64,000 nt of DNA from an uncultured Verrucomicrobiales bacterium (GCA_937928735.1 CALFVF010000007.1:32645-96644), one strand, 5' to 3'. Counted from the stretch's first letter, positions 50,173 to 59,417 are shown. The notes: a model not told the origin generated them from the letters alone. Program-made: numbers and translations.

Positions 50173-51003
50173 CTAAGGCATCAAGGCTTTGGCAATAGCT
50201 TGGAAGACCTTGGCGTCTTCTGGGTGGTTTTGCTTGAGAAAGCTGACCTCTAAATTACGAACTATTCGCAACAGGCTGATCCCCAGTGGACAGTCTGTCA
50301 ATACGGCAAATTTAGCCTCGCGTGAGATTTCTTTATTCTCACGCAGGAGCTTATCGATCGGGATAAGGCGCCCAGAGTTAAAGCAATCCACGAGGTTAGG
50401 CTGATTTTCCACAGTGATGCGAGCTAGGAAGTGACCAGGGTAATTCGATGTGGTGACGGAGAGCTCACAGCGCTGTGCGATGAGCTGGAAGAGAGTGGCC
50501 AGACTAATAGGGTTTCCCTTACCTGTTTCGAGGACATGGGCCAAGTCAGAGTTCTTAGGGTGGTAATAGTTCTCGTTGTCACCCTGTAAACGGTCACTTT
50601 CAAAGAGCCAGATGCGTAGTTTATCCGCAGTGGGTGTTTTTTGTTGGGAAAGGAAATCTTGAGCCCAAATATCAAGTAGGTCAGAGAGAGAAGGGCGAAG
50701 AGTCACACCATTATGCAAGAAATCAGCAATGAGACTCAGCAGATGCTCGAATTGTTCCCAGTCTTCCTCTAGAGCGCTCACGCCATGAGAGGGTGTGCTC
50801 CAGGCTTTGATGAGTCTGCTGCGTCTCGCGGGGCGTAAGTAGTTCGTTAGAACAGCTTGATCATCAGGGGAAAGATCAATGCCTAGGGCGGCAATATCAT
50901 CACTCAAATCTCCAGAGGTAGACTCAAAGGCAGCTTGTAGAGCAGATTGAGTACTAGGTTCCTGATCGTCGAGGAGTTTCAGCATATGAGCTAGGCCTTC
51001 CAT
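50173..51003 (-). CDS. SirB1/transglutaminase-like superfamily protein
   Basis: A 276-residue soluble protein. The central block NSDLAHVLETGKGNPISLATLFQLIAQR followed by NYPGHFLARI is the SirB1-type transglutaminase-like core. The classic transglutaminase Cys is not seen in this block (GNPISL in its place), as in other SirB1 members, so enzymatic activity is doubtful. The N-terminal ~90 residues (DQEPSTQSALQAAF, GIDLSPDDQAVLTNYL) are helical and less conserved. Some relatives have a C-terminal TPR; here only short helices follow. Confidence 0.75.
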   Translation of the reverse strand: MEGLAHMLKLLDDQEPSTQSALQAAFESTSGDLSDDIAALGIDLSPDDQAVLTNYLRPARRSRLIKAWSTPSHGVSALEEDWEQFEHLLSLIADFLHNGVTLRPSLSDLLDIWAQDFLSQQKTPTADKLRIWLFESDRLQGDNENYYHPKNSDLAHVLETGKGNPISLATLFQLIAQRCELSVTTSNYPGHFLARITVENQPNLVDCFNSGRLIPIDKLLRENKEISREAKFAVLTDCPLGISLLRIVRNLEVSFLKQNHPEDAKVFQAIAKALMP

Positions 51004-51126
51004 TGGGAAATAGTCTAACTATGATTCAAAAAAGAGGCAAGTGGCAAGAGTTAGCTCTGGATGTTTGCCTCTAAGGGATGAGTGAGCGATAAGTTAGTGA
51101 TAGAATGAAGATAGATTAGCGATGTA

Positions 51127-51900
51127 TTACCGAATGACACCACGCTCGCTGCTTTCGATGAAGCCAATCAGGTGGGAGACGTGTTGGTTTTGGGCAGCTG
51201 GGTGTTCTTTCAGGGAGCTGAGTTGGAGGCTCATGTTGTCTTCTTTTTTTAAGAAGAGTTTTCGATATGCGCTGCGCAGTGCCTTAGCGTCTTCTTTGGT
51301 GAAGCCACGGCGCTCTATGCCGACAAAGTTAATGCCACGGACTTGAGCTGGGTTTCCATCCGTGATGGTATAAGGTGGGACATCTTGGACGATCTTAGCA
51401 CAGCCACCAATAATTGAGTGGGTGCCAATTCGGCAAAATTGATGAACGGCTGAGAGACCAGAGAGAATGGCGTAATCTTCCACGACCACATGGCCGGCAA
51501 TTGTGCCGTTATTAGAAAAGATACAGTGATTTCCCACTTGGCAATCGTGAGCGATGTGGGAGTAGGCCAAGAAGAGATTGTCATTGCCAATGAGCGTTGG
51601 TGTTTCTTGGCTGGTTGAGCGGTGAATTGTGGTGTTCTCGCGGAAGGTGTTATTGTCACCTATTTTTAGAAAAGTGGGTTCTCCTTGGTACTTGAGGTCT
51701 TGAGTGGTCTGACCAATAGCGGCAAAGGGGTAGAAGGTGTTATTTCTGCCGATCTCTGTGTGACCATCAATCACGACATGTGACTTAAGCTCACAGCCAT
51801 CGCCGATGACAGTGTGGTCACCAATGACACAATAGGGGCCGATGGTGACATTGTCATGAATTTGGGCACTAGGGGCAATAATGGCAGATGGATGGATCAT
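51127..51900 (-). CDS. lpxA: Acyl-ACP--UDP-N-acetylglucosamine O-acyltransferase
   Basis: First enzyme of lipid A synthesis, transferring a 3-hydroxyacyl chain from ACP to UDP-GlcNAc. The 257-residue protein is a left-handed beta helix built of hexapeptides (IHPSAIIAPSAQIHDNVTIG). The catalytic His is at about residue 118 in HIAHDC, and TIHRST and the C-terminal helical region (DAKALRSAYRKLFLK) match the family. Presence of lpxA indicates a lipopolysaccharide-bearing outer membrane. No lpxD, lpxB or fabZ is adjacent. Confidence 0.95.
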   Translation of the reverse strand: MIHPSAIIAPSAQIHDNVTIGPYCVIGDHTVIGDGCELKSHVVIDGHTEIGRNNTFYPFAAIGQTTQDLKYQGEPTFLKIGDNNTFRENTTIHRSTSQETPTLIGNDNLFLAYSHIAHDCQVGNHCIFSNNGTIAGHVVVEDYAILSGLSAVHQFCRIGTHSIIGGCAKIVQDVPPYTITDGNPAQVRGINFVGIERRGFTKEDAKALRSAYRKLFLKKEDNMSLQLSSLKEHPAAQNQHVSHLIGFIESSERGVIR

Positions 51901-51995
51901 CAGCGAAGGAAGTTCTGGTATGAGTTCGTGTTTGGCAAGACGTTTGTGTCTAGTGTGACTTGTCGAGAGGGTTGAGTTAATCAGATGAATCCATG

Positions 51996-52026
51996 AAAAA
52001 ACCGCACCCCTTTGGAGTGCGGTTTT
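51996..52026 (-). terminator. Rho-independent terminator after rpsI
   Basis: AAAACCGCAC (51998-52007) and GTGCGGTTTT (52017-52026) form a 10-bp stem, followed on the minus strand by a run of T (TTTTTTC). It should end the rplM-rpsI transcript about 75 bases past the rpsI stop. Confidence 0.88.
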
Positions 52027-52101
52027 GTAAAATCAGGAAATCTAAATCTAGGAAATCTAAGAACCGAAACGTGTCGTCGTCGCAGTTCTTGATGTGTCCA
52101 A

Positions 52102-52497
52102 TTATCGTTTTGAGAACTGGAAACGCTTACGAGCACCTGGCTGGCCGTACTTCTTGCGCTCCTTCATGCGTGGGTCACGACGAAGGAAAAGAGCCGCTTT
52201 GAGAGTAGGACGGAGCTCAGCATCATGAATGATGAGTGCGCGTGAGATAGCGAGACGAATGGCGCCGACTTGACCGTTGATGCCACCACCTTTTGCAGTC
52301 ACCTTGACATCAAATTTATTGAGTAAATTGGTGATCTGGAATGGTGCCAAGACAGCATTCTGGTGATTAAGAGTAGGCAGATAGTCTTCAAACGGGCGAC
52401 CGTTGATGACGATTTGACCAGTGCCTTCTGAGATCCAGGCATGGGCGATCGCATTCTTGCGGCGGCCTGTGGCGCTATATTCTGTAGCTGTGCTCAT
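52102..52497 (-). CDS. rpsI: 30S ribosomal protein S9
   Basis: A 131-residue protein with the S9 pattern: SATGRRKNAIAHAWI, VTAKGGGINGQVGAIRLAISRAL, LRRDPRMKERKKYGQPGARKRFQFSKR. The conserved basic tail ending in SKR reaches the P-site tRNA. It follows rplM by 45 bases, the universal rplM-rpsI pair. Confidence 0.97.
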   Translation of the reverse strand: MSTATEYSATGRRKNAIAHAWISEGTGQIVINGRPFEDYLPTLNHQNAVLAPFQITNLLNKFDVKVTAKGGGINGQVGAIRLAISRALIIHDAELRPTLKAALFLRRDPRMKERKKYGQPGARKRFQFSKR

Positions 52498-52542
52498 ATT
52501 GAATTGTAGTTAAAATGAAGTGAACGTATGGTTCAAGCAGGA

Positions 52543-52974
52543 TTAGGCGATTTCGTAAACCTCTGGGTTCTGTGCCTCGTGCTTGTGCTCGGTGCCTGCG
52601 TAAACGTGAAGTTTCTTGGCAATTGCGTTACCGAGCTTGTTGTGAGGAATCATGCCTCGTACTGCGCGCTCAACAAGAAGCTCAGGGCGGCGTGCTCTGA
52701 CTTTCTTAGGAGTCTCTACTTTCTGGTTGCCCACATAACCTGTGTAGCGAGTGTAGATTTTCGCGTTTTCTTTATTGCCTGTAAGACGTACTTTATCTGC
52801 ATTGATGACAACGACGTTGTCACCTGTGTCGACGTGAGGCGTAAAAATAGGCTTATTCTTACCTCTAAGTAGGTTTGCAGCCTCTACAGCTACCTGTCCG
52901 AGAACCTTGTTTTCGGCGTCGATGATGTACCATTTGCGCTCAACGTCCTGAGCTTTTGCGGAGAATGTTTTCAT
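52543..52974 (-). CDS. rplM: 50S ribosomal protein L13
   Basis: A 143-residue protein from ATG 52974 ([21 protein letters not shown], the standard L13 opening). [20 protein letters not shown] and [14 protein letters not shown] are diagnostic. The ORF track starts 38 codons upstream without similarity. An AGGGAAG about 7 bases before the ATG is one of the few plausible ribosome binding sites in this window. First gene of the rplM-rpsI operon, divergent from fabF. Confidence 0.97.
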   Translation of the reverse strand: MKTFSAKAQDVERKWYIIDAENKVLGQVAVEAANLLRGKNKPIFTPHVDTGDNVVVINADKVRLTGNKENAKIYTRYTGYVGNQKVETPKKVRARRPELLVERAVRGMIPHNKLGNAIAKKLHVYAGTEHKHEAQNPEVYEIA

Positions 52975-53240
52975 TGAATCTTCCCTGATTGATATTCCTA
53001 GAATGTGTGACCTCGACAAGTAGACAGAGTAGTGTCTCTCAGAGCGAGGAAGGGCGGGCAAACTAGGAGTGAGACCATGGAGTGTCAATCAGAATCTCCG
53101 TGGTTTTTGTTTTTTCTCTGCCACCCCTGAGACTTTGATGTGGATTTCTCTCCGTGTCATCTCTTTCTCAATGGAAGGTAGTTAGGACTTCCTTCTTAGT
53201 AAGAGAACGAATCGCTTCCAAAAGCAATGTAAATCAACCC

Positions 53241-53268
53241 TTGCACATTTAGGCAAGCTGCCGATAAT
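53241..53268 (+). promoter_or_regulatory. Predicted sigma70-type promoter of fabF
   Basis: TTGCAC (53241-53246) and GATAAT (53263-53268) are separated by 16 bases and lie about 37 bases upstream of the fabF ATG. The 331-base rplM-fabF gap otherwise holds no gene. Confidence 0.5.
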
Positions 53269-53304
53269 TCGCCCACAAGTTTCAGGCAACTGTATCACCT
53301 TATC

Positions 53305-54555
53305 ATGAATGATCGTAGAGTAGTTATTACCGGTATCGGCACAGTGAGTCCACTGGGTCATGATTTAGCAACCACGTGGGAGAATCTCAAAGCTGGTAAA
53401 AGTGGCATTAGCCAAATTACCCAGATGGATACAGAAGGGTATAGTGTGAAGATCGCCGGTGAGGTGAAAGACTTCGATGCGTCACCGTATTTCAATGATC
53501 CTAAGGACTTACGCCGAGTGGATCGGTACGGGCATTTTGCCTTCGCAGCCTCCAAGATGGCTGTGGAAGATTCTGGTCTCGATCCGGATGCTGTCGATAA
53601 AGATAGAATCGGTGTGATGGTGGGTTCTGGTATCGGAGGTCTTGGTACTATTGAGCAGCAGCACACGAAGCTCATTGGTAAAGGGCCCAAGAGAGTATCT
53701 CCCTTTGTGATTCCCATGATGATTTCCAATATCGCCTCTGGCCTAATCTCTATGGAGTACGGTTTTGGTGGGCCAAATATGGTGATCGTGACAGCCTGTG
53801 CGACAGCGAATCATAATATTGGTGAGGCCTGGAGAATGATTAAATTTGGAGATGCAGATGCCTTTATCGCAGGAGGCGCTGAGGCGTCTATCCTGCCTAT
53901 GGGGCTCTCAGGCTTTGGTAATATGAAGGCACTGAGTTCTTCTCGCAATGATGACCCTGAGGCTGCGTCTCGCCCATTTGACACAGGTCGAGATGGTTTT
54001 GTGATGGGTGAGGGCGCTGGTGTTCTTGTCGTGGAAGAATACGAACACGCGAAGAAGCGTGGAGCAGAAATTTACGCAGAGCTCGTGGGTTATGGTATCA
54101 GTGGTGATGCGTATCATATGACATCTCCTCACCCCGAGGGTGTGGGGGCGGCGCGCTGTATGGATATGGCACTGCGCCACGCGCAGATGAATCCTGATGA
54201 AGTCACTTATGTGAATGCTCATGGTACCTCGACACCTCTTGGCGATATTTGTGAAACAAAGGGTATTAAGCGCAGTTTTGGCCAACACGCGACAGACGGG
54301 CTACTGGTGAGTTCTACCAAGTCGATGACCGGGCACCTCCTCGGAGCCGCAGGTGGAGTCGAAATTGCCGCATGCTTGATGGCGATGCGGGATAGCATAG
54401 TTCCACCGACCATTAACTTGGAAGATCAAGATCCAGAATGTGATCTCGACTACGTGGCGAATGTGGCGCGTGAAGTGGAGGTGAAGGCCGCGCTGAGTAA
54501 CTCCTTCGGCTTTGGCGGGCACAATGCCAGCTTACTTGTGCGTAATATGTCCTAG
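53305..54555 (+). CDS. fabF: Beta-ketoacyl-ACP synthase II
   Basis: Condensing enzyme that extends fatty acyl-ACP chains with malonyl-ACP. The 416-residue thiolase-fold protein has the active Cys at residue 165 in VTACATANHNIG, His in VNAHGTSTPLGD, Lys in STKSMTGHLLGAAGG and His in that same segment, plus the final NSFGFGGHNASL. These are the Cys-His-His residues of KAS II. acpP is not adjacent; a thioesterase gene follows 41 bases on. Confidence 0.95.
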   Translation: MNDRRVVITGIGTVSPLGHDLATTWENLKAGKSGISQITQMDTEGYSVKIAGEVKDFDASPYFNDPKDLRRVDRYGHFAFAASKMAVEDSGLDPDAVDKDRIGVMVGSGIGGLGTIEQQHTKLIGKGPKRVSPFVIPMMISNIASGLISMEYGFGGPNMVIVTACATANHNIGEAWRMIKFGDADAFIAGGAEASILPMGLSGFGNMKALSSSRNDDPEAASRPFDTGRDGFVMGEGAGVLVVEEYEHAKKRGAEIYAELVGYGISGDAYHMTSPHPEGVGAARCMDMALRHAQMNPDEVTYVNAHGTSTPLGDICETKGIKRSFGQHATDGLLVSSTKSMTGHLLGAAGGVEIAACLMAMRDSIVPPTINLEDQDPECDLDYVANVAREVEVKAALSNSFGFGGHNASLLVRNMS

Positions 54556-54596
54556 TTGGAGTGACTCTTCGCAACGACTCTACACAAAGAATCTCT

Positions 54597-55001
54597 ATGG
54601 CTACTTATAGCTACACTCGCTCCATCGCCTTTCATGAGACTGATGCGGCGGGTGTGGTGCATTTTAGTCGATTACTCTGCTTGGTAGAGGAGGCGGAGCA
54701 TGCTGCTCTAGCATCACTGGGTATTCCTCTTTTCACTGAGGAAATAGCCTGGCCACGAGTGCAGCTCAGTGTGAGTTATCCAGCCCCTATTCAGACTGGT
54801 GAGCAGGCAGAGGTGAGTCTCGCCATTGAGCGTTTAGGAAAAAGTTCAGTACGCTGGAAGTTTTCGATCCGTTCTGTGGAAAAAGATCGTATTGTTGCAG
54901 AAGGTACAATGACGACGGTCTGTTCTCACCCTGCGGGATACTCACGGGAACTCGGAGAGTGGAGGGAGTCTCTTGAGAGTCTACTAGTGAGCGATCTCTA
55001 G
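54597..55001 (+). CDS. 4-hydroxybenzoyl-CoA-type hotdog thioesterase
   Basis: A 134-residue hotdog-fold enzyme. The motif FHETDAAGVVHFSRLL contains the Asp typical of 4HBT thioesterases, followed by VEEAEHAALASLG. The DAAGVV form is close to 1,4-dihydroxy-2-naphthoyl-CoA hydrolases of menaquinone or phylloquinone synthesis, and also to YbgC. Substrate assignment is therefore only a possibility. I start at ATG 54597 rather than the GTG 12 codons upstream. It is downstream of fabF on the same strand and its 3' end overlaps serB by 18 bases in the convergent direction. Confidence 0.8.
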   Translation: MATYSYTRSIAFHETDAAGVVHFSRLLCLVEEAEHAALASLGIPLFTEEIAWPRVQLSVSYPAPIQTGEQAEVSLAIERLGKSSVRWKFSIRSVEKDRIVAEGTMTTVCSHPAGYSRELGEWRESLESLLVSDL

Positions 55002-55619
55002 AAGTGCATCCAGTGAGTAGATATAAGAGTCAGCACCTGCTTTGACCTTAGCTCGCTCTGTGTAGCGGCCATAGCCGACAAAGAGATCGACGTCTCCCTT
55101 CGTCTCTAAATCAGAGGCACCATCCCCCACCATGATGACTTGAGAGGGAGAGAATTCGGCCTTTAGCTGGCGAATGATTTCAGGTTTGCCACCATTGTAG
55201 GTCGTCGGGTAGGTGTCATCAAAGCTGAGGTAGTTGCCCTCATCATCAAGAGAGAGAGGTACTGCCTCGATACGCTCGATCTTGAGCAATTCCGCTAGTG
55301 GTTCGATGAGTCGCTTAAAACCACCAGAGAGAATGACAACGCTCCAGCCACGTGCTCTGAGTTCAGCGAGAGTCTGCTCCGCTGTGGGCTCGATGGTGTC
55401 GATGTAGAGTTGGGCGACTTCTTTGCAAGTACTCACATTGGGTTGGATGATAGCCAGTCGGCGTGCAAAGACCTCATCGAGAGGAATGTCGCCATTCATC
55501 GCACCATTGGTGAGGGCCTCGACTTCTTGAAAGGTTTCTTCTCCTTTTGCACGGGCGAGTTCATCAATACCTTCGATAGAAGAAAGAGTGGAGTCGCAGT
55601 CAAAGACGATGAGTTTCAT
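54984..55619 (-). CDS. serB: Phosphoserine phosphatase-like HAD hydrolase
   Basis: About 211 residues from ATG 55619 (MKLIVFDCDSTLSSIEGIDELA). The DxDST motif I with Ser instead of Gly, followed by EGIDELA, the helical cap EEVEALTNGAMNGDIPLDEVF-like region, LSGGFKRLI (motif II) and MVGDGASDLE (motif IV) are those of SerB. It catalyses the last step of serine synthesis. The long N-terminal extension in the ORF track is not conserved. The ATG overlaps the L,D-transpeptidase gene's TGA by four bases (ATGA). Confidence 0.87.
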   Translation of the reverse strand: MKLIVFDCDSTLSSIEGIDELARAKGEETFQEVEALTNGAMNGDIPLDEVFARRLAIIQPNVSTCKEVAQLYIDTIEPTAEQTLAELRARGWSVVILSGGFKRLIEPLAELLKIERIEAVPLSLDDEGNYLSFDDTYPTTYNGGKPEIIRQLKAEFSPSQVIMVGDGASDLETKGDVDLFVGYGRYTERAKVKAGADSYIYSLDALLEIAH

Positions 55620-56092
55620 GAGATAATGGAGTGTGGTGATTCTTGGATGATGAGTGTCGTGCCTTCCTGGACGAGATCGTAGAGCTCGATGACGTCTTGA
55701 TTTTTCATTCTTAGACAACCAGCAGAACAGGCAGTCCCGATTGAGTCTTCATGGTTGGTGCCATGAATGTAAATGTATCTTTCCTTGGTGTTCGCATTGT
55801 GTGGCTCTAGGCCTTGAAGCCAGAGGATTCTTGTGAGAACGAGATCTTCGTTGGCTGGTGGCTCCTCAAGTGACCAGAGGCCGGCTGGTTTTCTGGAGCG
55901 AAAAATCGTACCAACTGGTGATCCGTCACCGTGTTTTTCAGAAATCTCAAAGCGGCCTATGGGTGTGCAGTAGCTGCCTTCTTCTGACCCTGTACCTGCT
56001 AAAGCTGTGGAGATAGGGTAGCATTTTACCACTCTATTCGCGTCATCCAGGACAGAGAGAGTCTGATCTTGAATCGAGGCAATGAGCTGCAT
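55616..56092 (-). CDS. YkuD-type L,D-transpeptidase domain protein without a signal peptide
   Basis: A 158-residue protein consisting of little more than a YkuD catalytic domain: YIHGTNHEDSIGTACSAGCLRMKN carries the HGT and SxGCxRM motif with the catalytic Cys. GSYCTPIGRFEIS is the usual loop before it. No signal peptide or lipobox precedes the domain, unlike most L,D-transpeptidases that crosslink peptidoglycan in the periplasm. It may be cytoplasmic, exported by another route or wrongly started, but no upstream extension is open with a signal. It lies between hom and serB on the same strand. Confidence 0.8.
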   Translation of the reverse strand: MQLIASIQDQTLSVLDDANRVVKCYPISTALAGTGSEEGSYCTPIGRFEISEKHGDGSPVGTIFRSRKPAGLWSLEEPPANEDLVLTRILWLQGLEPHNANTKERYIYIHGTNHEDSIGTACSAGCLRMKNQDVIELYDLVQEGTTLIIQESPHSIIS

Positions 56093-56114
56093 GGTTGTGT
56101 TGGCAGTGAAATCC

Positions 56115-57428
56115 TTAAATATTCTCTATGCGGAAGACTGTCGGGCGCTCTGTGACGCACTCGAGAGCTTCGATCTTCGCAAGAGTCTCGCGGAGTTGGC
56201 CAAATGGGCAGGTGTGAAGAAGGAAGACGAGCTGGACAAACTCTGCATCGGGATTATTCGGGTCAATCGGGGAATTTGTCCCTGAGATGCCAATGCCCGC
56301 GTCTGCGAGAATTTGTGCGATTTCTGCAATCACGCCTGGGCGGTCTGTCACCTGGAAGCGCACATAATAAGGGGTCTCAGTCTCATTGATATCGACTACT
56401 TCTCCCGAGTCCTTGTAGGGGAGGAAGCCACGGTTGCCAGCAGACTCCTGTGTGGCGTAGCAAGTCTCAATAATATCAGCGACCACAGCACTCGCCGTAG
56501 GGCCTTGACCCGCACCACGACCGTAGAAGAGCGCATCACCTGCGGCATCGGCATGCAGTGCTACAGCATTAAAGACGCCGTTCACATTGGAGAGAATATG
56601 CTGCTTGGGTATAAAGGAAGGCTGGGTGCGAAGCTCGATACTGCCATCGGCATTCGAGCGAACAATACAGAGAAGCTTCATGATGTAACCCAGTTTTGTG
56701 GCAAAGTCGATGTCTGTACGGCGCACACGCTCGATACCACGAACATAGACTTTCTTTGGATCAATCGTGAAGCCATAGGCTAGAGTGGCCAGCAATATCG
56801 CCTTGTGCGCGGCATCCCAGCCGTTGACATCGAGTGTCGGGTCAGCCTCGGCGTAGCCGAGATCTTTGGCTTCTTGGAGAGCCTCATCGTAGCCGAGACC
56901 TGCATCAAACATACGCTCGAGAATGTAGTTGGAAGTCCCGTTGATGATACCCACCATGCTGTTGATCTCATTCCCCACATAACTATCCTGAATGGCTTTT
57001 ACAATTGGGATAGCGCCAGCAATAGAGGCCTCGAAGTGAATCGGTGTGTCCATTTCTTTAGAGAGGGCAAAAAGGCTCTCACCGCGCTCAGCAAGAAGTG
57101 CCTTGTTACCAGTGACGACAGGTTTCTTCGCTTTGAGAGCAGCTGCGACGATATCGTAAGCCGTTGTCGTACCGCCAATGAGTTCGACGACAATGTCTAC
57201 GCTAGGGTCGCTGACGACTGCCTGCCAATCTGTAGTGAAGAGCTCAGCAGGTGCCTTTGTGTCGCGCTGTTTCTTAAGATCTCTGACAGCGATTTTTTTC
57301 ACTTCTGGCTGAATCGTTCCTTTGGCGCGATTTGAGATCAGAGCTCCATTGCGCTGCAGTGTCTCCCAGACACCAGAGCCCACAGTCCCAAACCCAACGA
57401 GTCCTAATCCAATAGTATTACAAGACAT
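56115..57428 (-). CDS. hom: Homoserine dehydrogenase
   Basis: Converts aspartate semialdehyde to homoserine for threonine and methionine synthesis. The 437-residue protein has the Rossmann NAD(P) loop GLVGFGTVGSGVW, VVTGNKALLAERG, GIINGTSNYIL, the substrate block EAKDLGYAEADPTLDVNGWDAAHK and a C-terminal ACT domain (FQVTDRPGVIAEIAQILADAGI, about 350-430) that usually mediates threonine feedback. It is the first gene of hom-L,D-transpeptidase-serB, the latter overlapping by four bases. Confidence 0.96.
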   Translation of the reverse strand: MSCNTIGLGLVGFGTVGSGVWETLQRNGALISNRAKGTIQPEVKKIAVRDLKKQRDTKAPAELFTTDWQAVVSDPSVDIVVELIGGTTTAYDIVAAALKAKKPVVTGNKALLAERGESLFALSKEMDTPIHFEASIAGAIPIVKAIQDSYVGNEINSMVGIINGTSNYILERMFDAGLGYDEALQEAKDLGYAEADPTLDVNGWDAAHKAILLATLAYGFTIDPKKVYVRGIERVRRTDIDFATKLGYIMKLLCIVRSNADGSIELRTQPSFIPKQHILSNVNGVFNAVALHADAAGDALFYGRGAGQGPTASAVVADIIETCYATQESAGNRGFLPYKDSGEVVDINETETPYYVRFQVTDRPGVIAEIAQILADAGIGISGTNSPIDPNNPDAEFVQLVFLLHTCPFGQLRETLAKIEALECVTERPTVFRIENI

Positions 57429-57586
57429 GATATATTAGCGTAAAAATTCTGCGACTTATTGAAGTCGGAGCAGAGACTGACTGGGGAAGTGGGGGAACAA
57501 AAGCAAGAAAACGACGATTTACACGAAAGTCTCTCTTTTGTGGATATTGGTTTGTTCTTTTGCACTCTGAGAACTAGCCTATCGCT

Positions 57587-58438
57587 ATGAATTCTCATGT
57601 AGAACAACTCATTGAGATGGCTCTGAGCGAGGACATCGGTGCGGGAGATGTCACCTCACAGTACTTCGTGCCTGAGGAGAAAATGGTTCGCGCCTGCATG
57701 CTGGTGAAGGCAGAAGGTGTCGTGGCTGGGTTAGAAATCGCGCGGTACGTCTTTGAGAAACTCGATAGTGCAGTGGAGACGGAGTTGCTTGTCGAATCAG
57801 GGACGAAAGTACCTGCCATGACTCGTGTGATGGAGATTCGAGGTTCTGCGAGATCTGTTCTCACAGCAGAGCGGGTGGCGCTGAATTTTGCACAGAGACT
57901 CTCTGGAGTGGCAAGTCTCACAGCAGAGTTCGTGGGCCTTGCAGATAATAATTCAGTGGGTGTGTTAGACACGCGAAAGACCACACCAGGGTGGAGACAT
58001 CTTGAGAAAGCGGCAGTTGTCGCAGGAGGAGGAGTGAATCACCGGATGGGCTTGTATGATCGAGTGATGGTGAAGGATAATCACTTGGTGGCTGAGAATC
58101 GCCTTGAAGCTCTACAGAATGGTATTTTAGAATTTAAAAACGACCACCCGAAGTTAGAAGTGGAACTAGAAGCTGACACACTCGGTCAAGTTCGTGAGTT
58201 TCTTGAGCTAGAGGGAGTCGATTATATTTTACTCGATAACATGAGTCTTCAGCAACTCCGCGAGGCTGTGGCGCTCAGAAATGAGAGAGGAGATGGGAAG
58301 CTGCCGAAGTTAGAAGCCAGTGGTGGTGTATCTAAAGAGACAATTGCCGAGATCGCCCGGACTGGTGTCGACTTTATCTCAGTAGGGGCACTCACGCATT
58401 CTGCTGTGGCTCTGGATATTTCCTTAGAATTTGTCTAA
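57587..58438 (+). CDS. nadC: Nicotinate-nucleotide pyrophosphorylase (carboxylating)
   Basis: Quinolinate phosphoribosyltransferase of NAD synthesis. The 283-residue enzyme shows EDIGAGDVTS near the N-terminus, AERVALNFAQRLSGVASL, LDTRKTTPGWR with substrate-binding Arg/Lys, HRMGLYDRVMVKDNH, VELEADTL and the phosphate site LEASGGVSKETIAEIARTGVDFISVGALTHS. Start ATG 57587 is standard. purN follows 37 bases downstream on the same strand. Confidence 0.96.
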   Translation: MNSHVEQLIEMALSEDIGAGDVTSQYFVPEEKMVRACMLVKAEGVVAGLEIARYVFEKLDSAVETELLVESGTKVPAMTRVMEIRGSARSVLTAERVALNFAQRLSGVASLTAEFVGLADNNSVGVLDTRKTTPGWRHLEKAAVVAGGGVNHRMGLYDRVMVKDNHLVAENRLEALQNGILEFKNDHPKLEVELEADTLGQVREFLELEGVDYILLDNMSLQQLREAVALRNERGDGKLPKLEASGGVSKETIAEIARTGVDFISVGALTHSAVALDISLEFV

Positions 58439-58475
58439 GTGAGCCATAATGTGGATTAAAGATATTTGTTAGATT

Positions 58476-59063
58476 ATGGAGAAGAAGAGAAAAATCGGAG
58501 TGCTGGGCTCAGGCTCAGGCTCGAATATGCAAGCACTACTCGATGCTATTGAGGTAGGAGAATTAGCCGCTGAGATCGTGCTGGTTATGTCTGATAATCC
58601 AGATGGCTATATCTTGGAGCGTGCTCGTCAGGCAGGCATTCCCGCTGAGGTGATAGACTGTGCAGGATATCAGAGTAAGTTTCCAGATCACTGCCAAGAG
58701 AGAGTGGGCAAGCGACTTCAGGAAGCTGGGGCTGAGTTTGTCTGTCTTGCAGGATTTATGCGCTTAGTGAAGCAGCCTCTACTAGATGTTTATGGCGGAA
58801 AGATACTCAATATTCATCCTTCTCTATTGCCTCATTTTCCAGGACTAGAAGCTTGGCGACAAGCGATTGATGCAGGGGTGGCGGAAAGTGGGTGTACTGT
58901 GCACTATGTCGATGCAGGTATGGATACAGGGCCTGTTATTGTGCAGCGTCAAGTTCCCGTGCTTCAAGGTGATACAGCAGAGACTCTGCATGAGAGAATC
59001 CAGGAGCAAGAGCACATAGCCTATCCAGAGGCGCTTAAGCTAGTTTTTGCACAGTCTCCCTAA
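58476..59063 (+). CDS. purN: Phosphoribosylglycinamide formyltransferase (folate-dependent)
   Basis: GART of purine synthesis. The 195-residue protein has LGSGSGSNMQALLDAI, the catalytic Asn and His in ILNIHPSLLP, and the Asp in VHYVDAGMDTGPVI, plus FVCLAGFMRL. Length and motif order are typical. It sits between nadC and a small membrane protein gene three bases downstream, likely a transcription unit. Confidence 0.95.
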   Translation: MEKKRKIGVLGSGSGSNMQALLDAIEVGELAAEIVLVMSDNPDGYILERARQAGIPAEVIDCAGYQSKFPDHCQERVGKRLQEAGAEFVCLAGFMRLVKQPLLDVYGGKILNIHPSLLPHFPGLEAWRQAIDAGVAESGCTVHYVDAGMDTGPVIVQRQVPVLQGDTAETLHERIQEQEHIAYPEALKLVFAQSP

Positions 59064-59066
59064 ACG

Positions 59067-59417
59067 ATGGCGATTATTGCCACGATATGTCTCCTTGCTG
59101 CTGGGGTGATACTCTGTATGGCAGTGGCAAAGCATGAGTACAGCCGTCAGTTCCTGATCGATAAACAAACGAGCAAGAGCGAGACTCGCTATCGCCAGAA
59201 AGGAGGTAAGGGGTTATTGCCTGAGGTCGTCTTTTCTCTTCTAAGCGCTATCGTGATGGCGGTCTGCGCTGTGTTCTGGGTGGCGTGGGAGTTCTTTTCT
59301 GAGACTACCTTAAAAGGGTCTATGCATGCTGTGTTCTGCCTTATCTGGGTGGTGTCGAGTTATTGGACAGGAGCAAAGACAGGGAAGCTCATAGCTCGAC
59401 TGCATCAGAAGACATAG
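59067..59417 (+). CDS. Small membrane protein of unknown function downstream of purN
   Basis: A 116-residue protein with three hydrophobic segments (about 3-19, 55-77 and 83-101) and a short basic loop between the first two (SRQFLIDKQTSKSETRYRQKGGKG). No family is recognised. The start is three bases after the purN stop, so expression is probably coupled to purN; a functional link is not implied. Confidence 0.6.
   Translation: MAIIATICLLAAGVILCMAVAKHEYSRQFLIDKQTSKSETRYRQKGGKGLLPEVVFSLLSAIVMAVCAVFWVAWEFFSETTLKGSMHAVFCLIWVVSSYWTGAKTGKLIARLHQKT

Noticed and set aside
52975-53240. Possible L13 leader regulatory RNA upstream of rplM
   Set aside because: No convincing conserved structure could be drawn by eye; a covariance search would be needed.
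56805-57335. 176-aa plus-strand ORF inside hom
   Set aside because: Antisense to the NAD-binding domain of homoserine dehydrogenase with no domain of its own.
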